Positions 1 to 8,164 of a DNA stretch of 64,000 bases are shown here, one piece after another. This DNA comes from JAWLBY01 sp041687455 (GTDB lineage Bacteria; Pseudomonadota; Gammaproteobacteria; Xanthomonadales; Xanthomonadaceae), in contig JAWLBY010000007.1 in assembly GCA_041687455.1 (NCBI GenBank), positions 121,788 to 185,787 of the forward strand, written 5' to 3'. The notes under the pieces are model-generated. The model saw only the letters and a list, made by a program, of their open reading frames with translations, was not told where the DNA came from and did not search any database. The position numbers and the translations under genes were made by a program. Each line of letters starts with the position of its first letter. The stretch's first letter is position 1.

Positions 1-932
1 GGAATCATGCAGACGATGGTGCTGCCGGGTGTCGCGTCGCGCGCGACCGCCAGTGCGCCGGCATAGGTCGCGCCGCCGGAGATGCCGCAGAAGATGCCCT
101 CGTGGGTCGCCAGTTCACGGGCCAGCCGCAGCGCGTCGCGGCCGTCGATCGGCAGCAGTCGGTCGTGCAGTCCGGCGCTCACCGCGTCTTCGGTCAGCTT
201 CGGGATGAAATCCGGTCCCCAGCCCTGCACCGGATGCGGCCGCGCCGCCGGGTGGCTGGCGGCGACCGCGCCGTCGGGCGTTCGTGCCTGCGCGATGTGG
301 CTGCCGAGCAGCGCCGAGTTGTCGGGCTCGCAGATCACGATGCGGGTCGATGGCGAACGCGCGCGCAGCACGCGGGCGACGCCCTTGAGCGTGCCGCCGG
401 TGCCGTAGCCGGTCACCCAGGTGTCGATGCCGGTATCGGCGAAATCGGCGAGCAGTTCCTCGGCGGTGGTACGGGAATGGATGTCGGCATTGGCCTCGTT
501 GTCGAACTGCCGCGTCCAGTACCAGCCGTGCGCGTCGACCAGCTCGCCCACCTTGCGCAGCATGCCGGTGCCGCGCTCGGCCGCAGGTGTCAGCACCACC
601 TTCGCGCCGAGGAAGCGCATCAGCTTGCGGCGCTCGACACTGAAGCTTTCGCTCATCACGATCACCAGCGGATGGCCGGTGGCCGCGCACACCATGGCGA
701 GCCCGATCCCGGTATTGCCGCTGGTCGCCTCGATGACGGTCTGCCCGGGCGCGAGTTCACCGCGGCGCTCGGCGTCGGCGATCACGCCGAGCGCCAGCCG
801 GTCCTTGACCGAGCCCATCGGGTTGAACGCCTCGAGCTTGGCGTAGAGGTTGACGCCCGCCGGCACGAGATGGCGAACGCGTACGGCCGGCGTGTGGCCG
901 ATCGTCTCGAGGATCGATTCGTGGCGAGACAT
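1..932 (-). CDS. Cysteine synthase family protein (3' end cut by window)
   Basis: PLP-dependent enzyme of the cysteine synthase / cystathionine beta-synthase fold, expected to make L-cysteine from O-acetylserine and sulfide in the cytoplasm. Visible are the lysine of the NPMGSVKDR motif (K43), which should bind PLP, the TSGNTG substrate loop (residues 70-75) and the GTGGTLKG phosphate-binding loop. 310 codons are present; the frame runs off the left edge at ...STIVCMIP, just before the usual DTGERYL-type C-terminus, so only a short tail is missing. The start is the ATG giving MSRHESILETIGHTP, the typical family N-terminus. A linker near the C-terminal third (about residues 215-250) is longer than in minimal CysK, so CysM or a serine-linked variant cannot be excluded. 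Confidence 0.93.
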   Translation of the reverse strand, partial: MSRHESILETIGHTPAVRVRHLVPAGVNLYAKLEAFNPMGSVKDRLALGVIADAERRGELAPGQTVIEATSGNTGIGLAMVCAATGHPLVIVMSESFSVERRKLMRFLGAKVVLTPAAERGTGMLRKVGELVDAHGWYWTRQFDNEANADIHSRTTAEELLADFADTGIDTWVTGYGTGGTLKGVARVLRARSPSTRIVICEPDNSALLGSHIAQARTPDGAVAASHPAARPHPVQGWGPDFIPKLTEDAVSAGLHDRLLPIDGRDALRLARELATHEGIFCGISGGATYAGALAVARDATPGSTIVCMI

Positions 933-1136
933 GGGCGGGCTCCCGATCCAGCGATGTCCAGTATGCCGCTCCTCCCGGCGCCCTCGTCGGTCTGCAGCGA
1001 TCGCGGCCGGCCGGGCGTTCAGCCCGCGGGTGTGCAAGCAGAAGAGGCTGCGGCTGGCGCAATGGCAGCCGACGACGACGGCACTCTGACCGAGTCACTT
1101 TCTGGCCCGGTTCCAGCGGCCCCTGCTCCGTCGCGG

Positions 1137-1554
1137 CTACCTGTGTAGCGTCTGTGCCGCGATCGTTGGCATGCCATCGTGGAACAGGACCGCCGGCACG
1201 ATGAATGCGACCAGGATCCAGCCAGCCGTCGTGCCGCTCAATTCGATCGTTTCGACCATCGCTGCCGGGAACAGCAGCACTGCGACGCGCAGCAGGGTCA
1301 GCAGCAGTTCGTCCGCACGCTTTCCGAATCGGCTCACCGACGGCCAGCCGGCGCACATAGCCGATCGCCGCGATCAGTTTGGTCACCGTTACGCAGGCAA
1401 TCCCGAGCGCAAGGCCGTCGCGATCAACGACCTCGATGACGAATCCGTCCAGCCCTTCCCGGGCGCAAATGAGCCCGAGCAACGCGAACGTGAGGAAGCC
1501 GACGATGAATCCTCTGATCAGTGTCGCTATCGGCAACGAACGCAAGGCGAACAT
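1137..1554 (-). pseudogene. Small membrane protein, frameshifted
   Basis: Two overlapping frames read as one hydrophobic protein of about 138 residues. The upstream frame starts MFALRSLPIAT at 1554 and carries two membrane segments; it stays sensible as far as ...VGEPIRK near 1320. The downstream frame continues with RADELLLTLLRVAVLLFP and ends at 1137 with two more hydrophobic stretches. Skipping one G in the run GGAAAGCG joins them cleanly as IRK-RADELL. Outside these parts both frames become arginine-rich and implausible. It is either a true pseudogene, a sequencing error or, less likely, programmed +1 frameshifting. I do not recognise the family; a four-helix inner-membrane protein is the safest description. 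Confidence 0.6.
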
Positions 1555-1827
1555 GACATGAGCAGAGCATGCCGATCCGGACCGCCGTGGGGTTCGAATC
1601 GGTGCTCGATCGCAATCCGCATTGACATGAACACACACGCCTCGACGCCGTAGAGCGCGACGACCGAGCCGGGGCTCAGGTCGAACGCAATCGCCGAACC
1701 GACCAGGCCTGCGGCACGGGTTGCTGCGGACGCACCCGGTCAGCATTCGCCCGTCCGTATAGGACTTTCTCCGACAGACAGCCGCGCCCCGGCGTGGCAG
1801 AGTCGCCACTCCCGACCGGAGATCGAC

Positions 1828-2274
1828 ATGGAACCCCAATCGAATATCGATTCGGCCGTCCAACTGCAACGCCAGCGTGATGGCGGTGCGTCCTGGTTCT
1901 ACTGGGTGGCAGCGTTGTCCCTGATCAACACGTTCTCGGCCTTCACCGGCTCGGACTGGCGCTTCGTGATCGGGCTCGGCATCACCCAGTTGATCGACCT
2001 GTTCGCCAGCACTGCCGAGATCGGCAGTGGCGTCGGCCTGCTGCTCAGCCTGCTGTTTGCGGCATCGTTCGGTGCGCTCGGCTACTACGGACGCAGTCGC
2101 CCGGGGCTGTTGCTGCTCGGCATGCTGCTGTTCGCGGCGGACGGCGTGATCTTCGTCCTGATCGAGGACTGGGTCGGCGTCGGCTTCCACGCCTTCGTGC
2201 TGTTCTTCGTCTGGGGCGGTTACCGGGCGGCGCGGGCGTTGCAGCAGCAGCCGGCAGCGGCGCCAGTCGGCTGA
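1828..2274 (+). CDS. Hypothetical small integral membrane protein
   Basis: 148 residues with four clear hydrophobic segments (roughly residues 24-42, 48-64, 71-88 and 95-135 as two close helices) and a short cytoplasmic C-terminus rich in Ala and Gln (ALQQQPAAAPVG). The N-terminal 20 residues are polar. Start ATG at 1828 follows a GGAG-containing stretch (GACCGGAGATCGACATG), a good ribosome-binding site. The pattern resembles uncharacterised four-helix membrane proteins common in Lysobacterales; no catalytic motif is visible and no function is proposed. It stands alone between a frameshifted gene on the other strand and the DUF3088 gene. Confidence 0.85.
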   Translation: MEPQSNIDSAVQLQRQRDGGASWFYWVAALSLINTFSAFTGSDWRFVIGLGITQLIDLFASTAEIGSGVGLLLSLLFAASFGALGYYGRSRPGLLLLGMLLFAADGVIFVLIEDWVGVGFHAFVLFFVWGGYRAARALQQQPAAAPVG

Positions 2275-2446
2275 TGCAGGCATCGGATCCGTCACGGTCG
2301 TGTCGTCTGCGCTTTCCGATCAGAGCGGCGGCCTTGGTCGATCGCCGACCGACGCGCGTTGTGCGCATGCGTGCATTCGATGATGCGGCCAGCCGCAGCG
2401 GCCGGCGTATGCTTGGTTCCGGATCGATCGGGAGTGGAGGCGCCGC

Positions 2447-2800
2447 GTGAACGACGACAAGGACGTGCTGTTCCTGCTCGCCCCCGGCTTCGAGGACGGT
2501 CCCGGCACCTCGTGGTTCTGCCCGTATTGCGCCAAGGTCGAGGGCCTGCTGGCCTATGCGCCGGCGTTGAAGGCGCAGGTCGACGTGCAGCGGATCGGCT
2601 TCGCCAGGCCGCGCCGGCCGCTTGTCGAGCTGCTCGGTGAGCAGGCGCAGAGCTGTCCGGTGATCCTGCTGGCGGAAGCGCACGCCGGCCATCCGCTCGC
2701 CCGCCGCAGCGAGGCGACCGGCCGCGCCTACGTCGCCGACTCGGACCGCATCCTGGCCTACCTGGCGGACACCTACGGCACGCCGCGACCGCATCCCTGA
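2447..2800 (+). CDS. DUF3088 family protein
   Basis: 117 residues starting MNDDKDVLFLLAPGFED. The conserved start (xxLFLLxPGFxD), followed by WFCPYCAKVEGLL with a CxxC pair, is the signature of DUF3088, a family with a thioredoxin/glutathione-transferase-like N-terminal layout. The later CPVILL and SDRILAYLADTYG segments fit that fold: the first would be the cis-proline region and the second the start of the helical part. Function is not established for the family; a redox or thiol-binding role is only an inference from the CxxC. ATG at 2447 is preceded by GGAGTGGAGG, a strong Shine-Dalgarno sequence. Confidence 0.88.
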   Translation: MNDDKDVLFLLAPGFEDGPGTSWFCPYCAKVEGLLAYAPALKAQVDVQRIGFARPRRPLVELLGEQAQSCPVILLAEAHAGHPLARRSEATGRAYVADSDRILAYLADTYGTPRPHP

Positions 2801-2960
2801 GCCGTCGGCGATCCGCTCGTGGCGGCGCGGCCAGCAAGCGCGTCAGCGATCGATTCGCCTGGAGCGCGTTCTGACATGCGCCGGACGCGCGACCCGAAAA
2901 ACGCCCACGACGGGTGCTTTTCACAAGACCGCCAGACCGGCAACGGAGCTCCACCGGCGC

Positions 2961-3222
2961 TGCCGGGGTGGCGGCAGGAGTGTGATGTTTCCAGCCGTAC
3001 GCACCGGAGCCGTTCGCCCTGAGGTATCGAAGGGCGAACCCATGCGCCGACGCGGCCGATCGTGTTTCGATGCCTCAATACGAACGGATGGCAGCGATGC
3101 CGCGAACCGGGCGAAAGCCCGAAACCGCCGCCAGCAGAGCCTTGGTCGAAGCGACTGCTGGCTCCGGGCCGAGCCGCCTCGAGCGGCTCATCGACTGAAG
3201 CCCCCGGCCTTGCCGGGGATAC
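2961..3222. repeat. Composite dispersed repeat, copy 1
   Basis: Ordered set of short palindromes also found, in inverted orientation and the same order, at 32420-32678. In sequence: TGCCGGGGTGGCGGCAGGAG (2961-2980); a hairpin with perfect 9-bp arms GTTCGCCCT / AGGGCGAAC around a 10-nt loop (3012-3039); the shared GAACCGGGCGA; GAGCCGCCTCGAGCGGCTC (3171-3189); and CCCCGGCCTTGCCGGGG (3202-3218). The last two overlap the 3' end of the UPF0158 gene. The GTTCGCCCT palindrome is of the widespread proteobacterial intergenic type, but the fixed order of several modules in two copies suggests one duplicated unit. Apart from this repeat, 2801-3187 holds no gene I can support. Confidence 0.8.
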
Positions 3223-3655
3223 CTGCCCCTGCGGCGGATCTGCCAGCCGGCTCGAAGCCGTTCTCGCGACACCATGCCTCGAGCGCAGCCGTCGTCTCGG
3301 CGTCCTCGAACGCGTGCCAGGCGTCGAGCAGTCCGCGATGATCGAGCAGATCCTTGAACCGACGCCAGCCGCCACGTCGTCTGAACACCTCGTCGATCTC
3401 GTCACCGAGCGCCGGGCACTGCGATCGGACGAACCGGTCGACCAGCCGCCTGCCGAGGTCGAGTTCGTGCTTGTGCGGAACGGCCAGCCAGGCCTGCTCG
3501 TCGTGCAGGTCGTCCGGCGGTTCCTCATCGGCCATGTCGCCGACCCAGGCGATTCGGCCGTCCCTGCGATTGACGAACGCCTCGGCTTCGCCCATTGGCG
3601 ACGAAACCATGTCGACGCTCAGCACCAGTTCCTCGATATCGATCGTCGGTTTCAT
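3188..3655 (-). CDS. UPF0158 family protein
   Basis: 155 residues from the ATG at 3655 (MKPTIDIEELVLSVDMVSS). The acidic beta-rich N-terminus, the AEAFVNRRDGRIAWVGD segment and the central FVRSQCPALGDEI / WRRFKDLLDHRGLLDAWHAFED segments match UPF0158, an uncharacterised cytoplasmic family. An in-frame start 18 codons further upstream would add an arginine-rich stretch not seen in the family, so the internal ATG is preferred; it is preceded by GGGAGAAT. The final residues (about GIPGKAGGFSR) are encoded inside the composite repeat, so the present C-terminus was probably created by repeat insertion. Confidence 0.85.
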   Translation of the reverse strand: MKPTIDIEELVLSVDMVSSPMGEAEAFVNRRDGRIAWVGDMADEEPPDDLHDEQAWLAVPHKHELDLGRRLVDRFVRSQCPALGDEIDEVFRRRGGWRRFKDLLDHRGLLDAWHAFEDAETTAALEAWCRENGFEPAGRSAAGAGIPGKAGGFSR

Positions 3656-3796
3656 CCGATTCTCCCGCTGGCCCGGCCACAGTGTAGGGGCCAGCCATGC
3701 CCGCGACATGCACGGGGATCGCGGGCGGGGCCATCTTCTGCATTCGCGTGTCGCAAAGGCATTCCGGCCCGCGTGCCTGTCGCGGCAGTGGTTGGT

Positions 3797-5710
3797 TCAG
3801 TTGCCTGTCGCCTCGATGTCGAGCGGCCTGACCTCGCGTATCAGCACCACGGCGGTATCGTCGCCGGGACGATGCAGCACGCGAGGTGACGCGGTGACGC
3901 CGTCGAGCGGCAGTCCGAGATGGCCGCTGCAACTGCGCTCGACCCGCGGCTGCGCACGTTGGCCGCCGAACACCGAGCGCACTCCACCCCAGGCGCGCTG
4001 GGCGACGTTCGGCTGCGTCACCGAGGTCACCATGTTGCAGCTCGTGGTCCATGCGACGACTGCGACATCGTCGATCCGTTGCAGCGAGCCTTCGAGTTCG
4101 GGCCGGGTCGGCACGCGGTAGCGCTGTCCGGTTCGAGCGCCGAGCCAGTCGGCGAGCGCGCTGGCGTCGTCGAGGCCGATGCATCCCTGGATCGGCGACG
4201 GAGCACCGGCGCACTCGGGCTGCCGGCGACCGCGGTCGGCGGCGAATGCGGCGTACAGCTCGGCGGATACCGGTGCGGACATCACCGCGAACCCGGCCTT
4301 GCCTCGCGACGGGCCGCGGACCAGCCACAGGTCCGGGCCGCCATCGTCGTGGAAGCTGCGGTCGGGAAGCGGCAGCGCACGGATTTCCGCGGCCAGCGCC
4401 CGCACTGCCGGCGAGACCGGTGCCCCGGCGTCGAGCAGCGCCAGCGCCGGCGCGGCGCTGCGGCGGTCGAAGTCACGTGCGGCGTGACCGAGTGATTGTC
4501 CGAGAACGCGTTCGACCTCGGCGCGGTAGGGCTGCATTGCCGCGAGCTCCTCGCCCTGCAACGCCTGCATGGCATCGTGCCAGCGCTGCCACAGCGGTTG
4601 CAGCGCGTCGACGTCGCCGAGCAGCAGGGCCGGCTTCATGTCGTCGGCGAGGCGCGTCAGCAGCCGCTCGACCAGTGGGTCGAACGCCGGAGCCGCTCCG
4701 CTCACGCGCTGCTCGAGCAGCACGTCGAGGGCGTTGGGATCGTCCGGTGGCAGCAGGGCGCCGCGCTCGATCAGTTCGGCGACGTCCGCGGGCTCGATGC
4801 GCTGCAGGCCGACCCTCCACGCTGCGGTCACGAGCAGGATCACGACGAGCGTGGCGATGCCGGCCAGCATGGCCGGCCGGGCACGAAGCCGGTTCAGCCG
4901 GGCGGTCGGCGAGCGCGGCGCCTGCAGGGCGTGGCGCATCGCCCCGGCATCGGCAAAGCGCGACGCAGGCGAGCGATGCAAGGCCTGGTCGAAGAAGGCC
5001 TGCCAGTGGGCCAGGCGCCGCGGCAGCCGCGGTACCGACTGCTCGCACTGGGCCAGTGCGATCGCGAGGTCGTCGGGGCCGTCGAACGGCAGTGCGCCGG
5101 TCAGCAGCTCGTAGCCGACCACTGCCAGGCTGTACAGATCGGAGCGCGCATCGATGTCGCCACCGCGGGCCTGCTCGGGGCTCATGTAGCCGCTGCTGCC
5201 GAGCACGAGGCCCTCGCCGGTCAGTCGCGAGCGGGCGGCACGCAACGCCGCGCCGAAGTCGGCCAATCGCGGTCGTTGCGCCTGGTCGAACAGGATGTTC
5301 TCCGGCTTGATGTCGCGATGGACGATGCCTGCCGAATGGGCCTCGACCAGCGCAGAGAGCAGGTCGTCGAGCAGGTCGATGACACGCTGCTCGGCGACCG
5401 GCCGCGGCCAACCGCGCAGGTCGCCGCCGCGCAGCAGCGGCATCACGTAGTACAGCGCACCTTCCTCGGTGCGTCCGAACTGGTAGATGTCGACGATGTT
5501 CGGGTGATGCAGCCCGGCGAGCGCCTGGGCTTCGTTCTCGAGCCGCTGCAACTGCTCCGCAGCCGCGCTGCCGGTCGGCGTGACGACCTTGATCGCCACC
5601 GATCGCCCGAGCGCCTGCTGCGTCGCCGCGTACACCGCCGCCATGCCGCCACGGCCCAGTTCGGCAGTGAACTCGAAACCGGGGATGTTCGGAAACGCAG
5701 GAGCGGTCAC
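3797..5710 (-). CDS. Membrane Ser/Thr protein kinase (PknB-like)
   Basis: 637 residues from a GTG start at 5710. Residues 10-270 form a Hanks-type kinase domain: glycine-rich loop GRGGMAAV (19-26), VAIK lysine (K41), HRDIKPEN catalytic loop (131-138), DFG (151-153) and SGYMSPEQARGG. One transmembrane helix lies at about 279-300, so the kinase is cytoplasmic and some 335 residues are periplasmic. The extracellular part is not PASTA; it contains an all-helical Asp/Leu-rich region and a C-terminal domain with several cysteines (for example PECAGAPSPIQGC) that resembles the sensor tails of SUMF/formylglycine-like kinases only weakly. Substrates are unknown. The GTG was chosen because it starts right before the conserved IPGFEF segment; no clear Shine-Dalgarno is seen. 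Confidence 0.9.
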   Translation of the reverse strand: MTAPAFPNIPGFEFTAELGRGGMAAVYAATQQALGRSVAIKVVTPTGSAAAEQLQRLENEAQALAGLHHPNIVDIYQFGRTEEGALYYVMPLLRGGDLRGWPRPVAEQRVIDLLDDLLSALVEAHSAGIVHRDIKPENILFDQAQRPRLADFGAALRAARSRLTGEGLVLGSSGYMSPEQARGGDIDARSDLYSLAVVGYELLTGALPFDGPDDLAIALAQCEQSVPRLPRRLAHWQAFFDQALHRSPASRFADAGAMRHALQAPRSPTARLNRLRARPAMLAGIATLVVILLVTAAWRVGLQRIEPADVAELIERGALLPPDDPNALDVLLEQRVSGAAPAFDPLVERLLTRLADDMKPALLLGDVDALQPLWQRWHDAMQALQGEELAAMQPYRAEVERVLGQSLGHAARDFDRRSAAPALALLDAGAPVSPAVRALAAEIRALPLPDRSFHDDGGPDLWLVRGPSRGKAGFAVMSAPVSAELYAAFAADRGRRQPECAGAPSPIQGCIGLDDASALADWLGARTGQRYRVPTRPELEGSLQRIDDVAVVAWTTSCNMVTSVTQPNVAQRAWGGVRSVFGGQRAQPRVERSCSGHLGLPLDGVTASPRVLHRPGDDTAVVLIREVRPLDIEATGN

Positions 5711-6221
5711 GAATGTGGCGGTTCGATCGACGGGGCAGCGGCGATTGTAGCCCCGTGATCGGCCCGCTTTCAGCGGAAGCCGGCCTTGAGCGGGGTGTGC
5801 TGAGCCTTCTCGTGAAAGAACACCAGATGGGCGTATTCCGCGAGGGGTTCGAGTAGACCAGTCACGAGCGGCCGCGCAGAGATGGTCGCGTGCCAAACCG
5901 ATACCCGGTCGCGATCAACTGCTTGCATCCTGCGGGGCGGTACGACTTCCTGCGCAGCCCTCATTCGTCATTGTCCGGCGTTTGCGCCGAAGGCTGTGGA
6001 TCAGCCAGCGGCTTGCGCGTGGAGCGCAGCGGCCAGACCCACTCAGCGGAGGCAGCGGACACCGAGGATGCGGCGACGCAGCGGCTGTCCGACGCGCCCC
6101 TCGGCCCGCTTGGAGGCGATGCCTCCACACTGCGCCGCGTGGCGTGCTGATCGAGCGACCTGCTACTGTGGCGGCTACCCCGCCCGAACCCATTGTCCGG
6201 CGGACCCAGAGAGGCTCCCCA
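5711..6221. other. Intergenic stretch, no confident gene
   Basis: About 510 bases between the divergent kinase and secreted-protein genes. On the minus strand a short frame ending at 5770 reads ...EPLAEYAHLVFFHEKAQH from a possible GTG near 5866; its composition is protein-like, but I cannot assign it and it may be a gene remnant. The right end holds the ribosome-binding site of the next gene (AGAGAGG, 6209-6215). No tRNA, terminator or repeat was recognised. Confidence 0.4.
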
Positions 6222-7778
6222 ATGCGTCCGTTACGTAATGCGCTTCTGCTGCTTGCCGTCCCGTTCTCGGCGTTTTCCGCGAATCTCGTCGTCAATCCGA
6301 ACTTCGACAGCGACGCCTCAGGATGGACGTTCGGCGGCGGCAACGGATCGAGTTTCGCCTACTGGGAGGACGCGACCGGCTATCCGACCGCGGGATCGCT
6401 CGGGCTGGTCGCCGGTCTTGTCGGTGATTCGCCGGATGCGCGTCAATGCATCAACATATCCAGCCAGGCGGTCGACCTCGCGGCCTACGCCAGGATCGAC
6501 TACACCGGTGGTGACCAGAACTTCGGTGAGGTCGGCATCTCCAGCTTCAGTACGTCGGACTGCAGCGGCGGCTACATCGCCTACGCACGCGCCGGAATGC
6601 GTCTTGCGACCGACGGCTGGGTGATGCATCGACTGGTCGACTACGCGCTGCCGGCGACAACGCAGAGCGTCATGATCTTCCTGAAGCTGCCCGTGGACTC
6701 GACGTCAATCGGCGTGTTCATGGACCAGGTCGCGTTCGGTCCGACCGGCTCGGCCGGCCTGCCGCCGCTGCCGCCGAACCTGCTCGACAATCCCGACTTC
6801 GACAGCAGCCTGTTCGGATGGAGCCAGTCAGCCGGCAGCGGCAGCGCGTATGTGGCGTGGGACGGCGACGACGGCAATCCGACGCCCGGCTCGGTCGCGC
6901 TGGTCGCAAACCTGACTGGCGACCAGTCGCACGTTTACCAGTGCGTCGACATCGACGACAGCAACCCGATCGATCTGTTCGCGTACTCGAAAGCGACGTA
7001 CGGGGAAATCGGAACGGTCGCATTGTCGACTTTCGGCAGCGCCGGTTGCATCGGCTACATCGACTATCGGACCGTGCCCACGGTAGCCGCAGGCGACGGC
7101 TGGCATCTGCACTACCTGCTCGGGCATGCACTGCCGAGCGGCACGCGCAGCGTGATCGTGTGGCTGCGCGCCCAGGTCGGCACCGGCTCGATCGCGGTGA
7201 ACATGGATCACGCGGCGTTCGGTGTTTCCGGCACGGTCGGTGCGCCCGCCCTGCATGCAATCGGCGGCAGCGTATCGGGCCTCGTCGGCAGCGGGCTGGT
7301 GCTGCAGCTCAATGGCGGAGAACTGCTGTCGATAGCGGATGACGGCGCATTCAGCTTTACCGCTCCCGTACTCGATGGCGGTACGTATGAGGTGACGGTC
7401 GCGACGCAACCCAGCGCTCCCGAACAGACATGCACTGTCGCGAACGGCGTCGGCACCGCGACCGGCGATGTCGGCGATGTGCAGGTGAATTGCGCTGCGC
7501 CGAGCGGGCCGGTGACGGTCAGCGCGACCGTTGATGGCGGTCACGGTAGCGTGTCGCCGACGACGCAGGTCATTACCTACGGGCTGCAGGCAAGCATCAC
7601 GCTGTCCCCGGACGACGGCTACCAGGTCCAGGGCGTCGGCGGCGACTGTCCGAGTGGCACGCTGTCGTTCCCGACCTACGCGACCGGCGCCGTCACCACG
7701 GACTGCGCGATCACCGTGTCGTTCGAACCGCTTCCGAGCGACGTCGTGTTCGAGGACGGATTCGAAGACGCGCTGTAG
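6222..7778 (+). CDS. Secreted protein with duplicated lectin-like module and DGFE tail
   Basis: 518 residues with a signal peptide (MRPLRNALLLLAVPFSAFSA) cleaved before NLVVNPNFD. Two homologous beta-sandwich-like modules follow, each opening with NLxxNPxFDSxxxGW and containing an AYxxWxDxxGxPTxGSxxLVAxL line (about residues 20-175 and 185-335); this layout resembles family 4/9 carbohydrate-binding modules. A third domain (IGGSVSGLVGSGLVLQLNGG...) and a fourth (VSATVDGGHGSVSPTTQ...) are of the Ig-like/bacterial repeat type common in exported proteins. The last residues are DVVFEDGFEDAL; a terminal DGFE motif recurs in exported proteins of Lysobacterales. The ATG follows AGAGAGG at a good distance. 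Ligand unknown; a glycan-binding surface or secreted role is inferred. Confidence 0.88.
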   Translation: MRPLRNALLLLAVPFSAFSANLVVNPNFDSDASGWTFGGGNGSSFAYWEDATGYPTAGSLGLVAGLVGDSPDARQCINISSQAVDLAAYARIDYTGGDQNFGEVGISSFSTSDCSGGYIAYARAGMRLATDGWVMHRLVDYALPATTQSVMIFLKLPVDSTSIGVFMDQVAFGPTGSAGLPPLPPNLLDNPDFDSSLFGWSQSAGSGSAYVAWDGDDGNPTPGSVALVANLTGDQSHVYQCVDIDDSNPIDLFAYSKATYGEIGTVALSTFGSAGCIGYIDYRTVPTVAAGDGWHLHYLLGHALPSGTRSVIVWLRAQVGTGSIAVNMDHAAFGVSGTVGAPALHAIGGSVSGLVGSGLVLQLNGGELLSIADDGAFSFTAPVLDGGTYEVTVATQPSAPEQTCTVANGVGTATGDVGDVQVNCAAPSGPVTVSATVDGGHGSVSPTTQVITYGLQASITLSPDDGYQVQGVGGDCPSGTLSFPTYATGAVTTDCAITVSFEPLPSDVVFEDGFEDAL

Positions 7779-8032
7779 GCGCGGCGCACAATCCAGGATA
7801 TCGGCCCCATCCGCAACCGCACATCCATGCGCACGCGGTCTTGTTCCCCACGTTCCTCTTCGTGCGCGAGGTGCATCTCGCGCACGAGCTGAAGCCGTTG
7901 TCGTTGATTCCGGTGTCACCGCTGGACATGCCGCAGAAAATCCGGTCGTCGACGAGCGCTTTTCGGAGCCCGCTCTATCCGCGCGACCCGGCAACCGCTG
8001 CGAGGGGCCCTGTTGGGTGGAGTAGTACGCCG

Positions 8033-8164
8033 ATGAAAGTGGCCGTCAGCACTGTGCTCGACGTCCTCGACGGCGAGCACGTGTTCGTGTATTTCGCGCC
8101 GGAGACGCGTGACGGCGTCGTGCTCTTCGTCAACGGTGGCAATGGCACCCGTGTTGCAGAGTGA
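8033..8164 (+). CDS. Small hypothetical protein coupled to next gene
   Basis: 43-residue frame MKVAVSTVLDVLDGEHVFVY... ending TRVAE. Its stop overlaps the GTG start of the next gene (GTGA at 8161-8164), the classical arrangement for translational coupling, and GGTGGAG lies 10 nt upstream of the ATG. The composition is normal for a small folded beta protein. No family is recognised. A small first gene coupled to a larger partner recalls toxin-antitoxin or carrier/enzyme pairs, but nothing in the sequence supports a particular role. A longer in-frame extension upstream to 7841 is unlikely because it lacks codon-like structure. The 254 bases before it (7779-8032) hold nothing else recognisable. 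Confidence 0.5.
   Translation: MKVAVSTVLDVLDGEHVFVYFAPETRDGVVLFVNGGNGTRVAE

Noticed and set aside
1585..1602. GGTTCGAATCGG-like sequence resembling a tRNA T-loop
   Set aside because: No matching acceptor stem, D-arm or anticodon stem could be placed around it, and it lies at the start of the frameshifted membrane-protein gene.
3012..3039. GTTCGCCCT hairpin as a rho-independent terminator of the DUF3088 gene
   Set aside because: No T-tract follows and the same palindrome occurs in the other composite repeat copy, so it is better explained as part of the dispersed repeat.
4496..5758. Long open frame on the plus strand opposite the kinase
   Set aside because: Antisense shadow of the kinase domain; no recognisable motif and atypical composition.
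5770..5964. Short minus-strand frame ending ...LKAGFR
   Set aside because: Protein-like composition but no recognisable family, no ribosome-binding site and no conserved neighbour; mentioned in the intergenic entry only.
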